Below are positions 17,442 through 27,646 of a stretch of 48,945 bases of DNA, piece by piece. Source of the stretch: an uncultured Opitutales bacterium (GTDB taxonomy: Bacteria; Verrucomicrobiota; Verrucomicrobiia; Opitutales; Intestinicryptomonadaceae); contig CALXLM010000005.1 in assembly GCA_944389195.1 (NCBI GenBank), positions 1 to 48,945 of the forward strand. The letters run 5' to 3'. Position numbers and translations under genes: made by a program. Each line of letters opens with the position of its first letter. Position 1 is the first letter of the stretch. The notes beneath the pieces were generated by a model. It ran no database searches, was not told where the DNA came from, and worked only from the letters and a program-made list of their open reading frames with translations.

Positions 17442-17464
17442 TTTTGTCTGGGCCGCTTTTTTTT
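17434..17464 (+). terminator. trp attenuator terminator
   Basis: The 6-bp GC stem gcggcc/ggccgc (17436-17441 with 17451-17456) has a 9-base loop and is followed by eight T residues (17457-17464). It ends 12 bases before the trpE start, so only read-through RNA can express the operon. Confidence 0.9.
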
Positions 17465-17476
17465 GCGCTCAACAAA

Positions 17477-18985
17477 ATGACACCAACATTAGAACAATTC
17501 AAGAAGTATGCGGCGGATTACAACGTGATTCCCGTTTTTATCGAGCTGCTTGCCGATTTTGAGACGCCCGTATCGGTGTTCGCAAAACTCGGCGGCATGG
17601 AAAACGCCTTTCTTTTCGAAAGCGCCGAAAACGTGGACAACTGGGGAAGATATTCGTTTATCGGCTGCAATCCGAAGGCGGTGTTCTCCCTTTCTGGAGG
17701 GCGGTCGAGGCTTGTTTTTTCTGGAGGCAGGACGGTCGAATCGGGTTCGGAAGGCGGGATTTCGGCGCTTTCGCCGCTGCGGGACTATCTGTCGTCGAGG
17801 AAGCCATGCCGCTTAAATGCGCTTCCCCGCTTTTTCGGCGGGGCGGTCGGATATTTCGGATACGAGTGCGTCGGGCTGTTCGAGCGCCTTCCGGCGCCGA
17901 AGGGCGAAGCGCGTTTTGACGACGCGTTTTTCGGGCTATACGACGACGTTGTGATTTTCGACAATCTTCGCCACACGGCAAAAATCGTCGCATGCGCGCA
18001 TATCGACGAATTCGGCTCTTTGGAGGAGGCTTACGAAGACGCGTGCGGGCGCGTCGGACGGCTTGCCGAAATATACAGGTCGCCGCGCGCGGAGGCCCAG
18101 CCGGCGCGCGACATAGGCCAAATACGCTTGCGTTCCAACATGACGCGCGACGAATTTTGCGACATGGTCGAAAGGGCCAAGGATTACATAAGGCGCGGAG
18201 AGGCAATTCAGATAGTTCCGTCTCAAAAGTTTTCCACTACGGCGCCGATAGATCCGCTTGCCGCGTACCGCGCGCTGAGGTTTATAAACCCGTCCCCTTA
18301 TATGTTCTGCCTTAAAATGGGCTCAAAACACCTTGTGGGATCGTCGCCCGAGACGCTTCTGCGCTTTTGCGACGGAAAGGCGCACGTGCGCCCGATAGCT
18401 GGGACGCGCAGGCGCGGAGCCGACGGGAACGAGGACATGCGCCTCGCTTCTGAACTTCTTTCGAACGAAAAGGAGCGCGCGGAACACCTTATGCTTGTGG
18501 ACCTCGGCCGCAACGACCTTTCAAGGTTTTGCGAGCCTGGCAGCGTCCAAGTAGGCGACTTTATGTCGGTGGAGAGGTATTCGCATGTCATGCATCTGGT
18601 TTCGGACGTTTCCGGCGAAGTGTCTCCGGGCGTCGACGCTTTCGACGCCCTTGCAGCCGCCTTTCCCGCCGGAACGCTCACTGGGGCCCCGAAAATACGG
18701 GCAATGGAGATAATCAACGAGCTGGAGCCCGAGCGCCGGGGCTGCTACGGTGGGGCGACGGGATATATCGGATACGACGGCAACATGGATTTGGCCATAA
18801 CGATAAGGACTCTGCAAATTTGCGGAGGAGTGACTTCTGTACAGGCTGGGGCCGGGATAGTGTACGATTCCGACGCGGAGGCCGAATACGAGGAGACGCG
18901 CATGAAGGCGATGGCGGTTGCAAAGGCGATAGAGGCCGCCCACAGGCTCGGGTCGCTCGACGTTTCGAAAATTGAAGGAAAATAG
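17477..18985 (+). CDS. trpE: Anthranilate synthase component I
   Basis: 502 residues from the ATG at 17477; an earlier in-frame start lies inside the attenuator and is rejected. TrpE makes anthranilate from chorismate with ammonia supplied by TrpG. The N-terminal domain has the FESAEN stretch that corresponds to the tryptophan-binding LLES motif, so feedback inhibition is likely. The chorismate-binding domain has PSPYMF, RPIAGTRRRG, LVDLGRND and PAGTLTGAPK. It is the first gene of the seven-gene operon and is separated from trpG by 3 bases. A separate trpG shows that it is not the fused TrpEG type. Confidence 0.96.
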   Translation: MTPTLEQFKKYAADYNVIPVFIELLADFETPVSVFAKLGGMENAFLFESAENVDNWGRYSFIGCNPKAVFSLSGGRSRLVFSGGRTVESGSEGGISALSPLRDYLSSRKPCRLNALPRFFGGAVGYFGYECVGLFERLPAPKGEARFDDAFFGLYDDVVIFDNLRHTAKIVACAHIDEFGSLEEAYEDACGRVGRLAEIYRSPRAEAQPARDIGQIRLRSNMTRDEFCDMVERAKDYIRRGEAIQIVPSQKFSTTAPIDPLAAYRALRFINPSPYMFCLKMGSKHLVGSSPETLLRFCDGKAHVRPIAGTRRRGADGNEDMRLASELLSNEKERAEHLMLVDLGRNDLSRFCEPGSVQVGDFMSVERYSHVMHLVSDVSGEVSPGVDAFDALAAAFPAGTLTGAPKIRAMEIINELEPERRGCYGGATGYIGYDGNMDLAITIRTLQICGGVTSVQAGAGIVYDSDAEAEYEETRMKAMAVAKAIEAAHRLGSLDVSKIEGK

Positions 18986-18988
18986 AAA

Positions 18989-19564
18989 ATGATACTTCTA
19001 ATAGACAATTACGATTCTTTCACATACAATCTTTCGCATTGCCTGCAAACGCTGGGCGCGGAGGTTTGCGTCGTCAGAAACGACGCCCGGACATGCGAAG
19101 AACTGTCGGAATTGGGCGCTGCTGCTGCTGTGGTTTCGCCCGGCCCAAGCTCTCCCGAGAACGCTGGCGTGAGTGTGGAGTTTGTGAGGCGCTTTGCCGG
19201 CAGAATCCCGATATTCGGCGTTTGTTTGGGAATGCAGTCTATCGGCTGCGCTTTCGGGGGCGTAATAACCGGCGCCAAAAGAATCATGCACGGCAAAGTG
19301 GACAGAATAGAGCATTCGGGAACCGGATGTTTCAGGGGAATAGCTTCGCCCATGGAGGTCGTAAGATACCATTCGCTCGCGGTCGACGCCGCTACTCTTC
19401 CCGCATGCCTGGAAATTACCGCAAGGTCCGGGGACGGCGAAATAATGGGGCTTCGGCATAAGAAGTATCTTGTCGAGGGGGTTCAATTCCATCCGGAGTC
19501 GATATTGACTTGCGGCGGCAAGCGCCTGTTGGCTAACTTTCTGTCGGAGGCGGGCGCGATATGA
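18989..19564 (+). CDS. trpG: Anthranilate synthase component II (glutamine amidotransferase)
   Basis: 191 residues. It releases ammonia from glutamine for TrpE. The class I amidotransferase triad is visible: nucleophile Cys in GVCLGMQ (about residue 78) and His-Glu in VQFHPES (about residues 168-170). The N-terminus LLIDNYDSFTYNL is typical of TrpG/PabA. No pab genes are in the window, so a shared role with folate synthesis cannot be excluded. It overlaps trpD by four bases (ATGA). Confidence 0.95.
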   Translation: MILLIDNYDSFTYNLSHCLQTLGAEVCVVRNDARTCEELSELGAAAAVVSPGPSSPENAGVSVEFVRRFAGRIPIFGVCLGMQSIGCAFGGVITGAKRIMHGKVDRIEHSGTGCFRGIASPMEVVRYHSLAVDAATLPACLEITARSGDGEIMGLRHKKYLVEGVQFHPESILTCGGKRLLANFLSEAGAI

Positions 19565-20589
19565 AAGGTGTGGCCGTGCAGAGGGCGCTGCGCAAGATTG
19601 TCGACGAACGCCAAGACCTTTCGTTTGACGAAAGCCGCTCCGTTTTCGACGGGATAATGGACGGGGAGGTTGACGAACATATATTGTCGGCTTTTCTGAC
19701 GGCGCTTAAAATGAAGGGAGAAACCGTCGAGGAGGTCGTCGGAGCCGCCTCCGCAATGCGGAAAAGGGCCGCGTTCATAGACGCCGGCGCGCGGCTTGCG
19801 ATAGACACATGCGGTACCGGCGGCGACGGCATGGGCACTTTCAACATATCCACGACTTCGGCTTTTATCGCAGCCGGCGCCGGCGTTTGCGTGGCAAAGC
19901 ACGGAAACCGCGCGGCTACGGGCAGGTGCGGATCCGGGGACGTGCTCGCCGCCCTCGGCTTCAATCTTGATGCGCGTCCGGAGCTCATGGAGCATTGCCT
20001 GCAAAAAAACGGCATAGCTTTTCTCTTCGCCCCGAAGATGCATCCCGCGATGCGCTACGCCGCGCGCGTGAGGAAATCCCTCGGTTTTAGGACAATTTTC
20101 AATATTCTTGGCCCGCTTGTAAACCCCGCCGGGGCGAAAGGACAGGTCGTGGGGGTTTTTGACGGCTCAATGACGGAGTTTGTTGCTGAATGCCTCAAAA
20201 TTCTCGGAGTGCGCCGCGCGTTTGTAGTCCACGGAGGTGACGGCTTGGACGAAATTTCCGTTTGCGCCCCGACAAAGGTAAGCCACTTGTCTGGAGGCCG
20301 AGTGAAAACTTACGAGTTTAATCCGCTGAAATATCTGCCTTCGTTTGCGCCTTTTTCGGATTTAAAGGGAGGAAGCCCCGAGGAAAACGCAAGAATGACT
20401 TTGGGGATATTGGAGGGAAAAATACGCGGCGGAGCCCGCTCCGTGAGCCTCCTAAACGCCGCTGCGGGAATCGTTGTCGGTGGGCTTGCCGACGATTTTG
20501 AAGACGCCTTGGCCCTTGCGGAAAAATCGATAGACAGCGGAGCGGCGCTGTCGAAACTTGAAACGCTTGTGGAGTTTTCAAGACAATGA
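19561..20589 (+). CDS. trpD: Anthranilate phosphoribosyltransferase
   Basis: 342 residues. It transfers the phosphoribosyl group of PRPP to anthranilate. The PRPP/Mg site appears as CGTGGDGMGTFNIST (about residues 82-96), KHGNRAAT is the anthranilate-side loop, and NILGPLVNPAG (about residues 180-190) is the second family motif. Length is normal. ATGA overlaps with both trpG and trpC indicate translational coupling. Confidence 0.96.
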   Translation: MKGVAVQRALRKIVDERQDLSFDESRSVFDGIMDGEVDEHILSAFLTALKMKGETVEEVVGAASAMRKRAAFIDAGARLAIDTCGTGGDGMGTFNISTTSAFIAAGAGVCVAKHGNRAATGRCGSGDVLAALGFNLDARPELMEHCLQKNGIAFLFAPKMHPAMRYAARVRKSLGFRTIFNILGPLVNPAGAKGQVVGVFDGSMTEFVAECLKILGVRRAFVVHGGDGLDEISVCAPTKVSHLSGGRVKTYEFNPLKYLPSFAPFSDLKGGSPEENARMTLGILEGKIRGGARSVSLLNAAAGIVVGGLADDFEDALALAEKSIDSGAALSKLETLVEFSRQ

Positions 20590-21374
20590 ACGGCATACTG
20601 AAAACAATTTGCGATAAAATAAAGCCGGAACTCGAGGAGAGAAAAAGAAAATTTCCTTTGGGCGATGTTCTTGCGCGCGCCGCGGCAGCGCCCGCCGCTC
20701 CGTCGTTTAGGAACTCCCTTTGTACGGAAGGCGGCAATCCGGCGGTCATAGCGGAGCTGAAGAAGGCGTCGCCGTCGGCCGGCATTATACGCGCCGATTT
20801 TAGGCCGCTTGAACTATGCGCGGAACTTGAGAATGCAGGGGCGGCGGCCCTTTCGGTCCTTACGGAAAGGAACTTTTTTCTCGGGGGAATGGAATATTTG
20901 GAGGGCGTGGCGCAAAAGGTCAAAATACCGGTTTTGAGAAAGGATTTCATATTCGACAAATATCAAATCGCCGAAGCGCGCGCGGCGGGGGCTTCGGCGG
21001 TATTGTTGATAGCAAAGGCGCTTTCCGCGTCGGAATACGCGGAACTTTCGGGATTCGCCAAAACCGTCGGCCTCGACGTGCTTTCCGAGGCTCACACCGA
21101 GTCGGAGGCGGAAATGCTTCTTGAAAACGGGGCAGATATAGTGGGGGTAAACTGCAGAAACCTCGAAAACTTCAAAATCGATTTTTCCGCCGCCGAACGT
21201 TTGCTTAAATTTTTGCCGAAAGGTACGGTCAAAGTGGCCGAAAGCGGAGTCGTTTCGCGGGAGACGCTTTTACGCGCGCGCGACGCCGGAGCGGACGCCG
21301 CTCTTGTGGGAAGCGCCCTGATGTCGGCCGAATCGCCCGCGGTGGAACTTAGAAAACTTTTGGGGGCTGTATGA
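20586..21374 (+). CDS. trpC: Indole-3-glycerol phosphate synthase
   Basis: 262 residues, a single (beta/alpha)8 domain not fused to TrpF. It closes the ring of CdRP to form indole-3-glycerol phosphate. Visible motifs are AELKKASPSAG (catalytic Lys and substrate loop, about residues 57-67), PVLRKDFIFD (catalytic Lys, about 115-124), VNCRNLENF and VAESGV with the phosphate-binding loop. The start overlaps the trpD stop by four bases. Confidence 0.96.
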   Translation: MNGILKTICDKIKPELEERKRKFPLGDVLARAAAAPAAPSFRNSLCTEGGNPAVIAELKKASPSAGIIRADFRPLELCAELENAGAAALSVLTERNFFLGGMEYLEGVAQKVKIPVLRKDFIFDKYQIAEARAAGASAVLLIAKALSASEYAELSGFAKTVGLDVLSEAHTESEAEMLLENGADIVGVNCRNLENFKIDFSAAERLLKFLPKGTVKVAESGVVSRETLLRARDAGADAALVGSALMSAESPAVELRKLLGAV

Positions 21375-21997
21375 AAATAAAAGTATGCGGAGTTTCAAAC
21401 ATGGCCGACGCCGTGGAAATTTCCCGAGCGGGAGCCGATTTTATAGGGGTGATTTTTGTCCCTGAAAGCCCGAGAAGAATCGGTTTTGCACAGGCGAAGG
21501 CATTGTCCGGCGCCAAAATGTCGGCAAGGCTTGTGGGCGTTTTCGCGGACGCGCCCGTTGACGACGTTTTAAGGGCGGTCGATGAATGCGGCCTTTACGC
21601 AGTGCAGCTTCACGGCTCGGAAAACGCTGGATATATCCGCGCTGTCGGGAGAAGCGGAGCGCGCGTTTGGAAGACGGTGTGGCTTTCGTCGCGCGGGGAC
21701 GTGTCGGCGGCGGCGGACATCGGGTGCGACATGCTTGTCGTCGACGCCGTCGCGGGCGGCCTCCGCGGGGGGACGGGGCGCCTTGCCGACTGGGATTTGG
21801 CGCGGGAATTGGCGGAAATGCGCGATATATTTCTCGCCGGCGGCATATCGTTTGAAAACGCCGCCGATGCAGTTTCCAGCGTAAACCCTTTCGGGCTCGA
21901 CTTCAACAGTTCCGTGGAAATTTCGCCCCGAAAGAAAGACACGGATAAAATCTCCAAATATTTAAAACACATAAAAAATCAAAATGAACGCGTTTAA
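21371..21997 (+). CDS. trpF: Phosphoribosylanthranilate isomerase
   Basis: 208 residues. It isomerises PRA to Cd[13 protein letters not shown] at the N-terminus carries the catalytic Cys; the catalytic Asp is in LVVDAVAGG (about residue 126), followed by the phosphate loops LAGGIS and SSVE. The C-terminus [16 protein letters not shown] deviates slightly from the usual DVSSGVE. Its end overlaps trpB by 14 bases. Confidence 0.94.
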   Translation: MKIKVCGVSNMADAVEISRAGADFIGVIFVPESPRRIGFAQAKALSGAKMSARLVGVFADAPVDDVLRAVDECGLYAVQLHGSENAGYIRAVGRSGARVWKTVWLSSRGDVSAAADIGCDMLVVDAVAGGLRGGTGRLADWDLARELAEMRDIFLAGGISFENAADAVSSVNPFGLDFNSSVEISPRKKDTDKISKYLKHIKNQNERV

Positions 21998-23186
21998 ATA
22001 TACTAAAAACGGAAAATTCGGCGTCTATGGAGGCTGCTATGTCTCGGAGACCCTTATGGAAGCGTTAAAGGAACTCGACCGCCGGTTTGTGGAGGCAATG
22101 GCTGACAAATCGTTTATCGGCGAATATGCCTCCTTGCTCAGGGATTATGTGGGAAGGCCCTCGTCGCTTTACTTCGCGGAGCGCCTGACCGAATATTGCG
22201 GAGGCGCCCGCATTTATTTGAAGAGGGAGGACTTAAACCATACGGGGGCGCACAAGATAAACAACACCATCGGGCAGGCGCTGCTGGCCCGAAGAATGGG
22301 CAAAAGGAGGCTTATAGCGGAAACGGGCGCGGGAATGCACGGGGTCGCCACCGCAACCGTTGCGGCGCTTTTCGGAATGCCCTGCGAAGTTTTCATGGGG
22401 GCGGAGGATATTAGGAGGCAGTCCCAGAACGTGGCGAGAATGAAAATGCTCGGGGCGAAGCTCGTATCCGTAAACGGCGAACGCGGGGAGGCCACGCTAA
22501 AAGACGCAATGAACGAGGCCCTGCGCTATTGGACGGCGACGGTTGATGACACTTTTTACGTCATCGGAACCGCCGCAGGCCCCCATCCGTATCCGACAAT
22601 GGTAAGGGAGTTTCAGGCTGTGATAGGCCGCGAGGCGAAGGCGCAGATTTTGGAGAAATGCGGGCGCCTGCCGTCGCAGGTTGTCGCGTGCGTCGGTGGC
22701 GGAAGCAACGCAATCGGAATGTTCGAGCCGTTTATCGACGAGCCGTCGGTCGCGCTGTGCGGCGCCGAGGCGGCGGGAGCCGGAATAGAGACGGGGTTGC
22801 ATGCAGCGAGCTTGAGCGCCGGAAGCGTCGGAGTTTTGCACGGGAACAAAACCTATCTTTTACAGGACGAAAACGGCCAAATTTTAAACACGCATTCCGT
22901 TTCTGCGGGGCTCGATTATCCCGGAGTAGGCCCCGAACATTCGTTTTTAAAGGATTCCGGCCGCGCCTCGTACACCCCCATATGCGACGCGGAGGCAGTT
23001 GACGCTTTTTGTGCGCTTTGCAGGCTCGAGGGAATCATACCGGCTCTCGAGTCCTCGCACGCCGTCGCTTTGGCGATGAAAAATGCAAAAAAACTTTCGA
23101 GAGACGACATAATAGTGGTTTCGCTTTCTGGCAGGGGCGACAAGGACATGGATTCGGTTTCGGAATATTTAAATAAAAGGGCTTAA
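21984..23186 (+). CDS. trpB: Tryptophan synthase beta chain
   Basis: 400 residues, TrpB1 type. It joins indole and serine with PLP. The PLP lysine is Lys91 in HTGAHKINN, the phosphate loop is GGGSNAIG and the C-terminal SGRGDKD is normal. The active-site loop reads [11 protein letters not shown]: Met118 replaces the Gln (Salmonella Gln114, same offset as Lys91/Lys87) that is nearly invariant in TrpB and lies near the amino-acid carboxylate. The rest of the loop, including the general-acid Glu, is intact, so the enzyme is probably active. It lies 2 bases before trpA. Confidence 0.96.
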   Translation: MNAFKYTKNGKFGVYGGCYVSETLMEALKELDRRFVEAMADKSFIGEYASLLRDYVGRPSSLYFAERLTEYCGGARIYLKREDLNHTGAHKINNTIGQALLARRMGKRRLIAETGAGMHGVATATVAALFGMPCEVFMGAEDIRRQSQNVARMKMLGAKLVSVNGERGEATLKDAMNEALRYWTATVDDTFYVIGTAAGPHPYPTMVREFQAVIGREAKAQILEKCGRLPSQVVACVGGGSNAIGMFEPFIDEPSVALCGAEAAGAGIETGLHAASLSAGSVGVLHGNKTYLLQDENGQILNTHSVSAGLDYPGVGPEHSFLKDSGRASYTPICDAEAVDAFCALCRLEGIIPALESSHAVALAMKNAKKLSRDDIIVVSLSGRGDKDMDSVSEYLNKRA

Positions 23187-23188
23187 TT

Positions 23189-23992
23189 ATGACTTCGGAT
23201 TTGTTTAGAAAATTGCGCGGGCAAAATAGGGCGGCGCTTGTGGCGTTTATAACCTGCGGCGACCCTTGCATGGATTTTTCGGAAAGGCTGGCGGAGCGCA
23301 TTTGCGGCGCCGGCGCCGATATTGTGGAACTTGGGGTTCCGTTCTCCGACCCCATGGCCGACGGGAAGTCCATTCAGGCGTCGAGCAAGCGCGCGCTCGC
23401 GGGCGGAACGACATTTGCGGACGTTGCGGATATGGCCCGCAGATTGAGGGACAAGGGAGTTTCGAATCCGTTTGTGCTGTTTTCGTACTTTAATCCGGTT
23501 TTCAAATTCGGCGTGGAAAGGGCGGTAAAAAAATGCGCGGATTCGAAGATCGATTCCATGCTGATTGTGGATTTGCCCCTTGAGGAATCGGCGGAGGTCG
23601 CCGCCGCCGCGCGCCCCGCCGGGGTGGAGCTTATACCGATGGCCGCGCCGACGACCCCGCTAAAAAGGGTCGAGGAACTATCAAAAAACGGCTCCGGCTT
23701 TCTTTATTATGCGACGGTCGCGGGAGTGACCGGCGCGCGGGGTGCGCTTCCCGAAGGATTTGCATCGAGGCTTTGCGGAGTGCGGGGGGCCTCAAAACTT
23801 CCGGTTGCTGCAGGTTTCGGAATTTCAACTCCGGAAATGGCGCGCGCAGCGGCGCAAAACGCCGACGCGGTGGTAGTGGGAAGCAGGCTCGTCGACCTTG
23901 TCCACCGGACGCTTTCCGAAAAGGGCGAAGATGCCGCCATCAATGCGGCTGCGGATTTCATAGCCTCCCTTGCAGTGCAGATGGGGCGTTAA
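23189..23992 (+). CDS. trpA: Tryptophan synthase alpha chain
   Basis: 267 residues. It splits indole-3-glycerol phosphate and feeds indole to TrpB. The catalytic Glu is in VELGVPFSDP and the catalytic Asp in MADGKSIQ, where the family usually has LADGPTIQ. The loop-6 region YYATVAGVTGARG and the phosphate site VVVGSRLVD are present. It is the last gene of the operon. No strong terminator is seen before the next gene, which starts 122 bases on. Confidence 0.95.
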   Translation: MTSDLFRKLRGQNRAALVAFITCGDPCMDFSERLAERICGAGADIVELGVPFSDPMADGKSIQASSKRALAGGTTFADVADMARRLRDKGVSNPFVLFSYFNPVFKFGVERAVKKCADSKIDSMLIVDLPLEESAEVAAAARPAGVELIPMAAPTTPLKRVEELSKNGSGFLYYATVAGVTGARGALPEGFASRLCGVRGASKLPVAAGFGISTPEMARAAAQNADAVVVGSRLVDLVHRTLSEKGEDAAINAAADFIASLAVQMGR

Positions 23993-24114
23993 CCTGCGCG
24001 CCGGTACGCCGCTTGTAGTCGGGCTTTGTGCGGAACTGAATTTCGGGTCGAAAGTGTATTTTATTTTGCTTTTTTGGCGAAATGGAGTAATGTGCGCAGG
24101 TCATTATTCTTTTG

Positions 24115-26025
24115 ATGAAATATGTTTTGCCAATATTGGGGCGATGTATCGCCGCGCTTCCCGAAGCCGTAGTATCGGCGTTGTGCGTTTTTGCCGGTGC
24201 TTTAATATATTTCTTTCCGTTCGGAAGAATTAGGGTAGCGCATTCCAACATATCGCACGCCTTTCCGGAAATGGGACGCGCGGAACGCAGAAAAATAGCG
24301 TTCGAGTCGTGCCGCAGGATGGTTGAAATGGCGCTGTTCGTATTGGCAAGCCCGTATCTTTCCGCCGAGAATTTGCGCTCCAGAATTGTAATAAGCGATT
24401 TCGTATTGTCGGAACTCGAGAAGCTCGGTAGGTCGCCGCGCCCCGCCGTGCTTATGATTCCACATTTTTCAATGATGGAAACTATAACAATGTTTCCGAT
24501 TTTGGTGGACGCAAAGACGCCCCCGACGGGGGTATTTTACAGGCCGTTCGACAGCGCGTCCCTCGAAAGCTGGGTAAAGTCGAGCAGGCAGCGTTTCGGA
24601 ATAGAGCTTCTTTCCAGAAAAAAGGGCCTTTTTTCTGCCGTAAAATTTTTGCGTGAAAACGGGTGCGTTGCAGTATTGTTTGACCAAAAAACCTACAACG
24701 GGGCATGGACTCTGCTTTTGGACAGATTGTGCGTGACCACCGAGCTGCCCGGCATACTTGTGGAAAATTCGAAAGCCCGCTGCGCCTCGTTTTGGGCCAC
24801 GCGCACCGGCTTTTGGAGATCGCGCATAGACGGGCTGTTTTTCGAAGGCAAAACAAAGGAGGACATAACATTCGAGGGCAACGAATGGCTTTCCCAAAAA
24901 TTGCGCAACGACGAGACCGCGCGTTTCGATTGGCTTTGGCTGCATCGCAGGTGGCAGCTGCTCGGCGACGTTAAAAACGCGCTCGGGGTCCGCCCCGGCG
25001 GGGAAACGCTGGAAATTACCCTTTCCAAAAGGGGCTTGAGGGAGCTTCCGCGCACGACCCGCATATTTATCACGCCTCCGGATTCTTTCAGGGAGACGCT
25101 CGCTCTTTTGCCGCTTGTAAGACTTTTACGGCGTTCGCGCCCGGACGCGTCCGTGTCGCTGCTCGTTCAGGGCAAATACGCCGCCGCAGTGGGTCTTTTC
25201 GGCGTTGCCGACGAAATAATATCCGTTCCGAACCGGGAGGACGGATTTTTTGCCCGCGCCCGCGCATTTTGGCGGCTGAACGAACGCTATGCCGACATAC
25301 ATCTCGTGTTTCCGGATTCCCTTGCCGACGATTTGCAGTCTTTTTTGGCTGGGGCCGACCGCAGGCTGGCATTGGGGCGAAACCGCTTAAGGCTTTTTAT
25401 GAAAGGCGTCTTCAGGCCGGACGCCGCCCATTCGGCAGAGCACGTTTTATTGGAATACGAGGCTTTCATGCGGCATTTCGGACTTAAGGGGGATTTGGAT
25501 TTTTCTCCGTTCAAAACGCCCGGAAGCTTCCCTAAAAGCCGCAGGATTGCCGTCATGTGCGGCGGCGAGGGCGAGCACGCTTGGAACGCCGAAAAGTGGT
25601 GCGGGCTTATCCGCAGGCTGGCGGCGTCGGTCGGAGGGGCGAGTTTCGCAATATTCGGAGATGAAAGCGACTCGCGCATGGCGTTTGAGATTTTGAAAAA
25701 AGCGGATTTTGCGGAAATGGAAAATTTCGCCGGAAAATACTCGCTGGCCGAAAGTGCCGAGAAAATAGCCGAGTGCGAAGTTGCGGTGGGCACGGACTGC
25801 GCCGCATCGCATTTGGCCAACGCGCTGGGGGTAAAAACGGTGGCCATATACGGAGCCACAAATCCGCTCAGAAGGGGCTTCGCATTCAACGTTCCCCATG
25901 TGGAGATAGTTCCTGAAGGCTGTCCGATTCAGGGCGGCGGAAATGTTGGAGACGTCGGCGTGGACGATGTAGAATCCGCAGTTTTGTCTTTTATTAACAT
26001 GAATGAAGGGAAATGTCATGACTAA
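24115..26025 (+). CDS. Fusion of LpxL-type lipid A acyltransferase and GT9 heptosyltransferase
   Basis: 636 residues from the ATG at 24115. Residues 1-290 form a lipid A late-acyltransferase-like domain: an N-terminal membrane helix, then PHFSMMET (about residues 118-125), which gives the HX4E catalytic motif, and CVAVLFDQ. Residues 300-630 form a GT-B glycosyltransferase of family 9 (heptosyltransferase type), with the donor-site motif [14 protein letters not shown] and VAIYGATNP near the C-terminus. Both activities belong to lipopolysaccharide assembly at the cytoplasmic face. Elsewhere they are separate proteins, so one polypeptide would couple acylation and core glycosylation. It overlaps purT by 8 bases, which suggests coupled translation. 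Domain calls are firm; the acyl chain and sugar are unknown. Confidence 0.85.
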   Translation: MKYVLPILGRCIAALPEAVVSALCVFAGALIYFFPFGRIRVAHSNISHAFPEMGRAERRKIAFESCRRMVEMALFVLASPYLSAENLRSRIVISDFVLSELEKLGRSPRPAVLMIPHFSMMETITMFPILVDAKTPPTGVFYRPFDSASLESWVKSSRQRFGIELLSRKKGLFSAVKFLRENGCVAVLFDQKTYNGAWTLLLDRLCVTTELPGILVENSKARCASFWATRTGFWRSRIDGLFFEGKTKEDITFEGNEWLSQKLRNDETARFDWLWLHRRWQLLGDVKNALGVRPGGETLEITLSKRGLRELPRTTRIFITPPDSFRETLALLPLVRLLRRSRPDASVSLLVQGKYAAAVGLFGVADEIISVPNREDGFFARARAFWRLNERYADIHLVFPDSLADDLQSFLAGADRRLALGRNRLRLFMKGVFRPDAAHSAEHVLLEYEAFMRHFGLKGDLDFSPFKTPGSFPKSRRIAVMCGGEGEHAWNAEKWCGLIRRLAASVGGASFAIFGDESDSRMAFEILKKADFAEMENFAGKYSLAESAEKIAECEVAVGTDCAASHLANALGVKTVAIYGATNPLRRGFAFNVPHVEIVPEGCPIQGGGNVGDVGVDDVESAVLSFINMNEGKCHD

Positions 26026-27202
26026 AATAGGTACTCCGTACAAGGCGAACTCCACAAAGGCGATGCTGCTCGGCAGCGGCGAGCTCGGCAGGGAAGTTGC
26101 CATAGAATTGAAGCGGTTGGGAGTGGAGGTCGTCGCGGTTGACAGGTATGCAAACGCTCCGGCAATGCAGGTTGCGGACCGCGCCCATGTAATTTCAATG
26201 CTCGATGCCGACGCGCTTGAAAAAGTCATTCTTGACGAAAAGCCCGACTACATCATTCCGGAAGTCGAAGCCATCGCCACAAAAAAGCTCCTCGAGCTTG
26301 AAGGCGCCGGATTCCGCGTTATCCCGACCGCAAAGGCCGTCAATTTTACCATGAACCGCGAGGGCATAAGGACTCTTGCGGCGGAAAAGCTCGGATTGAA
26401 AACGTCGCCCTACGCCTTTGCGTCCGACAGGCGGGAGTTTGAAGGCGCCATAAAAAAAATAGGCATGCCGTGCGTCGTGAAACCGATTATGAGTTCGTCC
26501 GGTCACGGCCAGAGCGTGGTGCGCTCGGAGGAGGATATGGATAGGGCGTGGGAGTATTCGCAATCGGGAGGACGTGCCGGAGGCGGGCGGGTAATCGTCG
26601 AGGGCTTTGTCGATTTCGATTACGAGATCACGCTGCTTACCGTCCGCCACAGCGGCGGAACTTCGTTTTGCGCGCCTATCGGGCACAGGCAGATCGACGG
26701 CGACTATCGGCAGAGCTGGCAGCCTTACCCTATGACCGAAAAGGCTCTTGAAAGCGCCAGGGACTGCGCAAAAAAAATAACGGATGCCCTCGGGGGATTC
26801 GGAATTTTCGGAGTCGAAATGTTCGTCAAGGGAGACGACGTTTTGTTTAGCGAGGTTTCTCCGAGGCCGCACGACACCGGCATGGTCACTATGATATCGC
26901 AGAACTTGTCGCAGTTTGCTTTGCACGCCCGCGCAATTTTGGGAATACCGATTGTAAAAATAGAAAATTACGGGCCGTCGGCAAGCAGGGCGGTTGTAGT
27001 GGAGGGAAAGTCGGACATGCTCGAGTATTCGGGGCTCGAGAAGGTTCTCGCCCGCCCCGGAACCGATATGCGCATCTTCGGAAAACCTTGCGTGGACGGA
27101 CACCGGAGAGTGGCGGTTCTGCTTGCGCGCGCCTCGACAATCGAGGAGGCTGACGCGGTGACAGCCGACATGCTTGGCGATTTTAAAGTTAAATTATGCT
27201 GA
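26018..27202 (+). CDS. purT: Formate-dependent phosphoribosylglycinamide formyltransferase 2
   Basis: 394 residues from the ATG at 26018; five residues of an earlier in-frame start are unneeded, and an aaggga Shine-Dalgarno precedes it. PurT uses formate and ATP to formylate GAR in purine synthesis, in place of folate-dependent PurN. ATP-grasp features are visible: [12 protein letters not shown] at the N-terminus, [11 protein letters not shown] (glycine loop), and [23 protein letters not shown] with the metal-binding acidic residues. A terminator follows. Confidence 0.96.
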   Translation: MTKIGTPYKANSTKAMLLGSGELGREVAIELKRLGVEVVAVDRYANAPAMQVADRAHVISMLDADALEKVILDEKPDYIIPEVEAIATKKLLELEGAGFRVIPTAKAVNFTMNREGIRTLAAEKLGLKTSPYAFASDRREFEGAIKKIGMPCVVKPIMSSSGHGQSVVRSEEDMDRAWEYSQSGGRAGGGRVIVEGFVDFDYEITLLTVRHSGGTSFCAPIGHRQIDGDYRQSWQPYPMTEKALESARDCAKKITDALGGFGIFGVEMFVKGDDVLFSEVSPRPHDTGMVTMISQNLSQFALHARAILGIPIVKIENYGPSASRAVVVEGKSDMLEYSGLEKVLARPGTDMRIFGKPCVDGHRRVAVLLARASTIEEADAVTADMLGDFKVKLC

Positions 27203-27210
27203 CTAAAAAA

Positions 27211-27243
27211 GGCCGGTTCCCAAATTCCGGAACCCGTTTTTTT
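27211..27243 (+). terminator. Rho-independent terminator after purT
   Basis: The stem ggttcc/ggaacc (27215-27220 with 27229-27234) is followed by cg and seven T residues. It lies 9 bases after the purT stop. Confidence 0.8.
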
Positions 27244-27646
27244 ATCCTTTTTAAGTTTTCGGGCCGTATCGGAGGCGGTTTATTTCTGCTCTTTTGTGTG
27301 TGCTTTCACACCGGCGCTTTCGTTTTCGGCTTTTAATAAAAGCCGTTTAAGGCGGTTTTATTCCGCCGTGGAATTGCGTCTTCGGTTTCCATGTGCCGGT
27401 TTTGCGGCGCGTTTGGCATCTTAAAATGCGTGGAAAACGGCAGCCGCCGCCCTCATTAGGGCTTATGTCGCCGCGCGTGGGTTTCATGTCGCCGCGCAAC
27501 TATGTTTTAAGATTGAAGGCGGGCAGAGCGAATTGCTAAAAAAAGTTCGGCGCGCGTGCCGGCGCGTATTGCGAAAAGGCGAACGTTTCTTCTGCCTAAT
27601 AACCGTTTTGGAATGCGGCGCGGTTTTAAAAAAATACTTGCCGCAG
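27244..27646. other. Spacer between convergent genes, no gene seen
   Basis: About 400 bases lie between purT and the convergent acyltransferase fusion. They contain T-rich stretches and GC-rich pieces. The 12-mer atgtcgccgcgc occurs twice (27465-27476 and 27486-27497). Open frames here have no protein-like composition. Confidence 0.5.
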
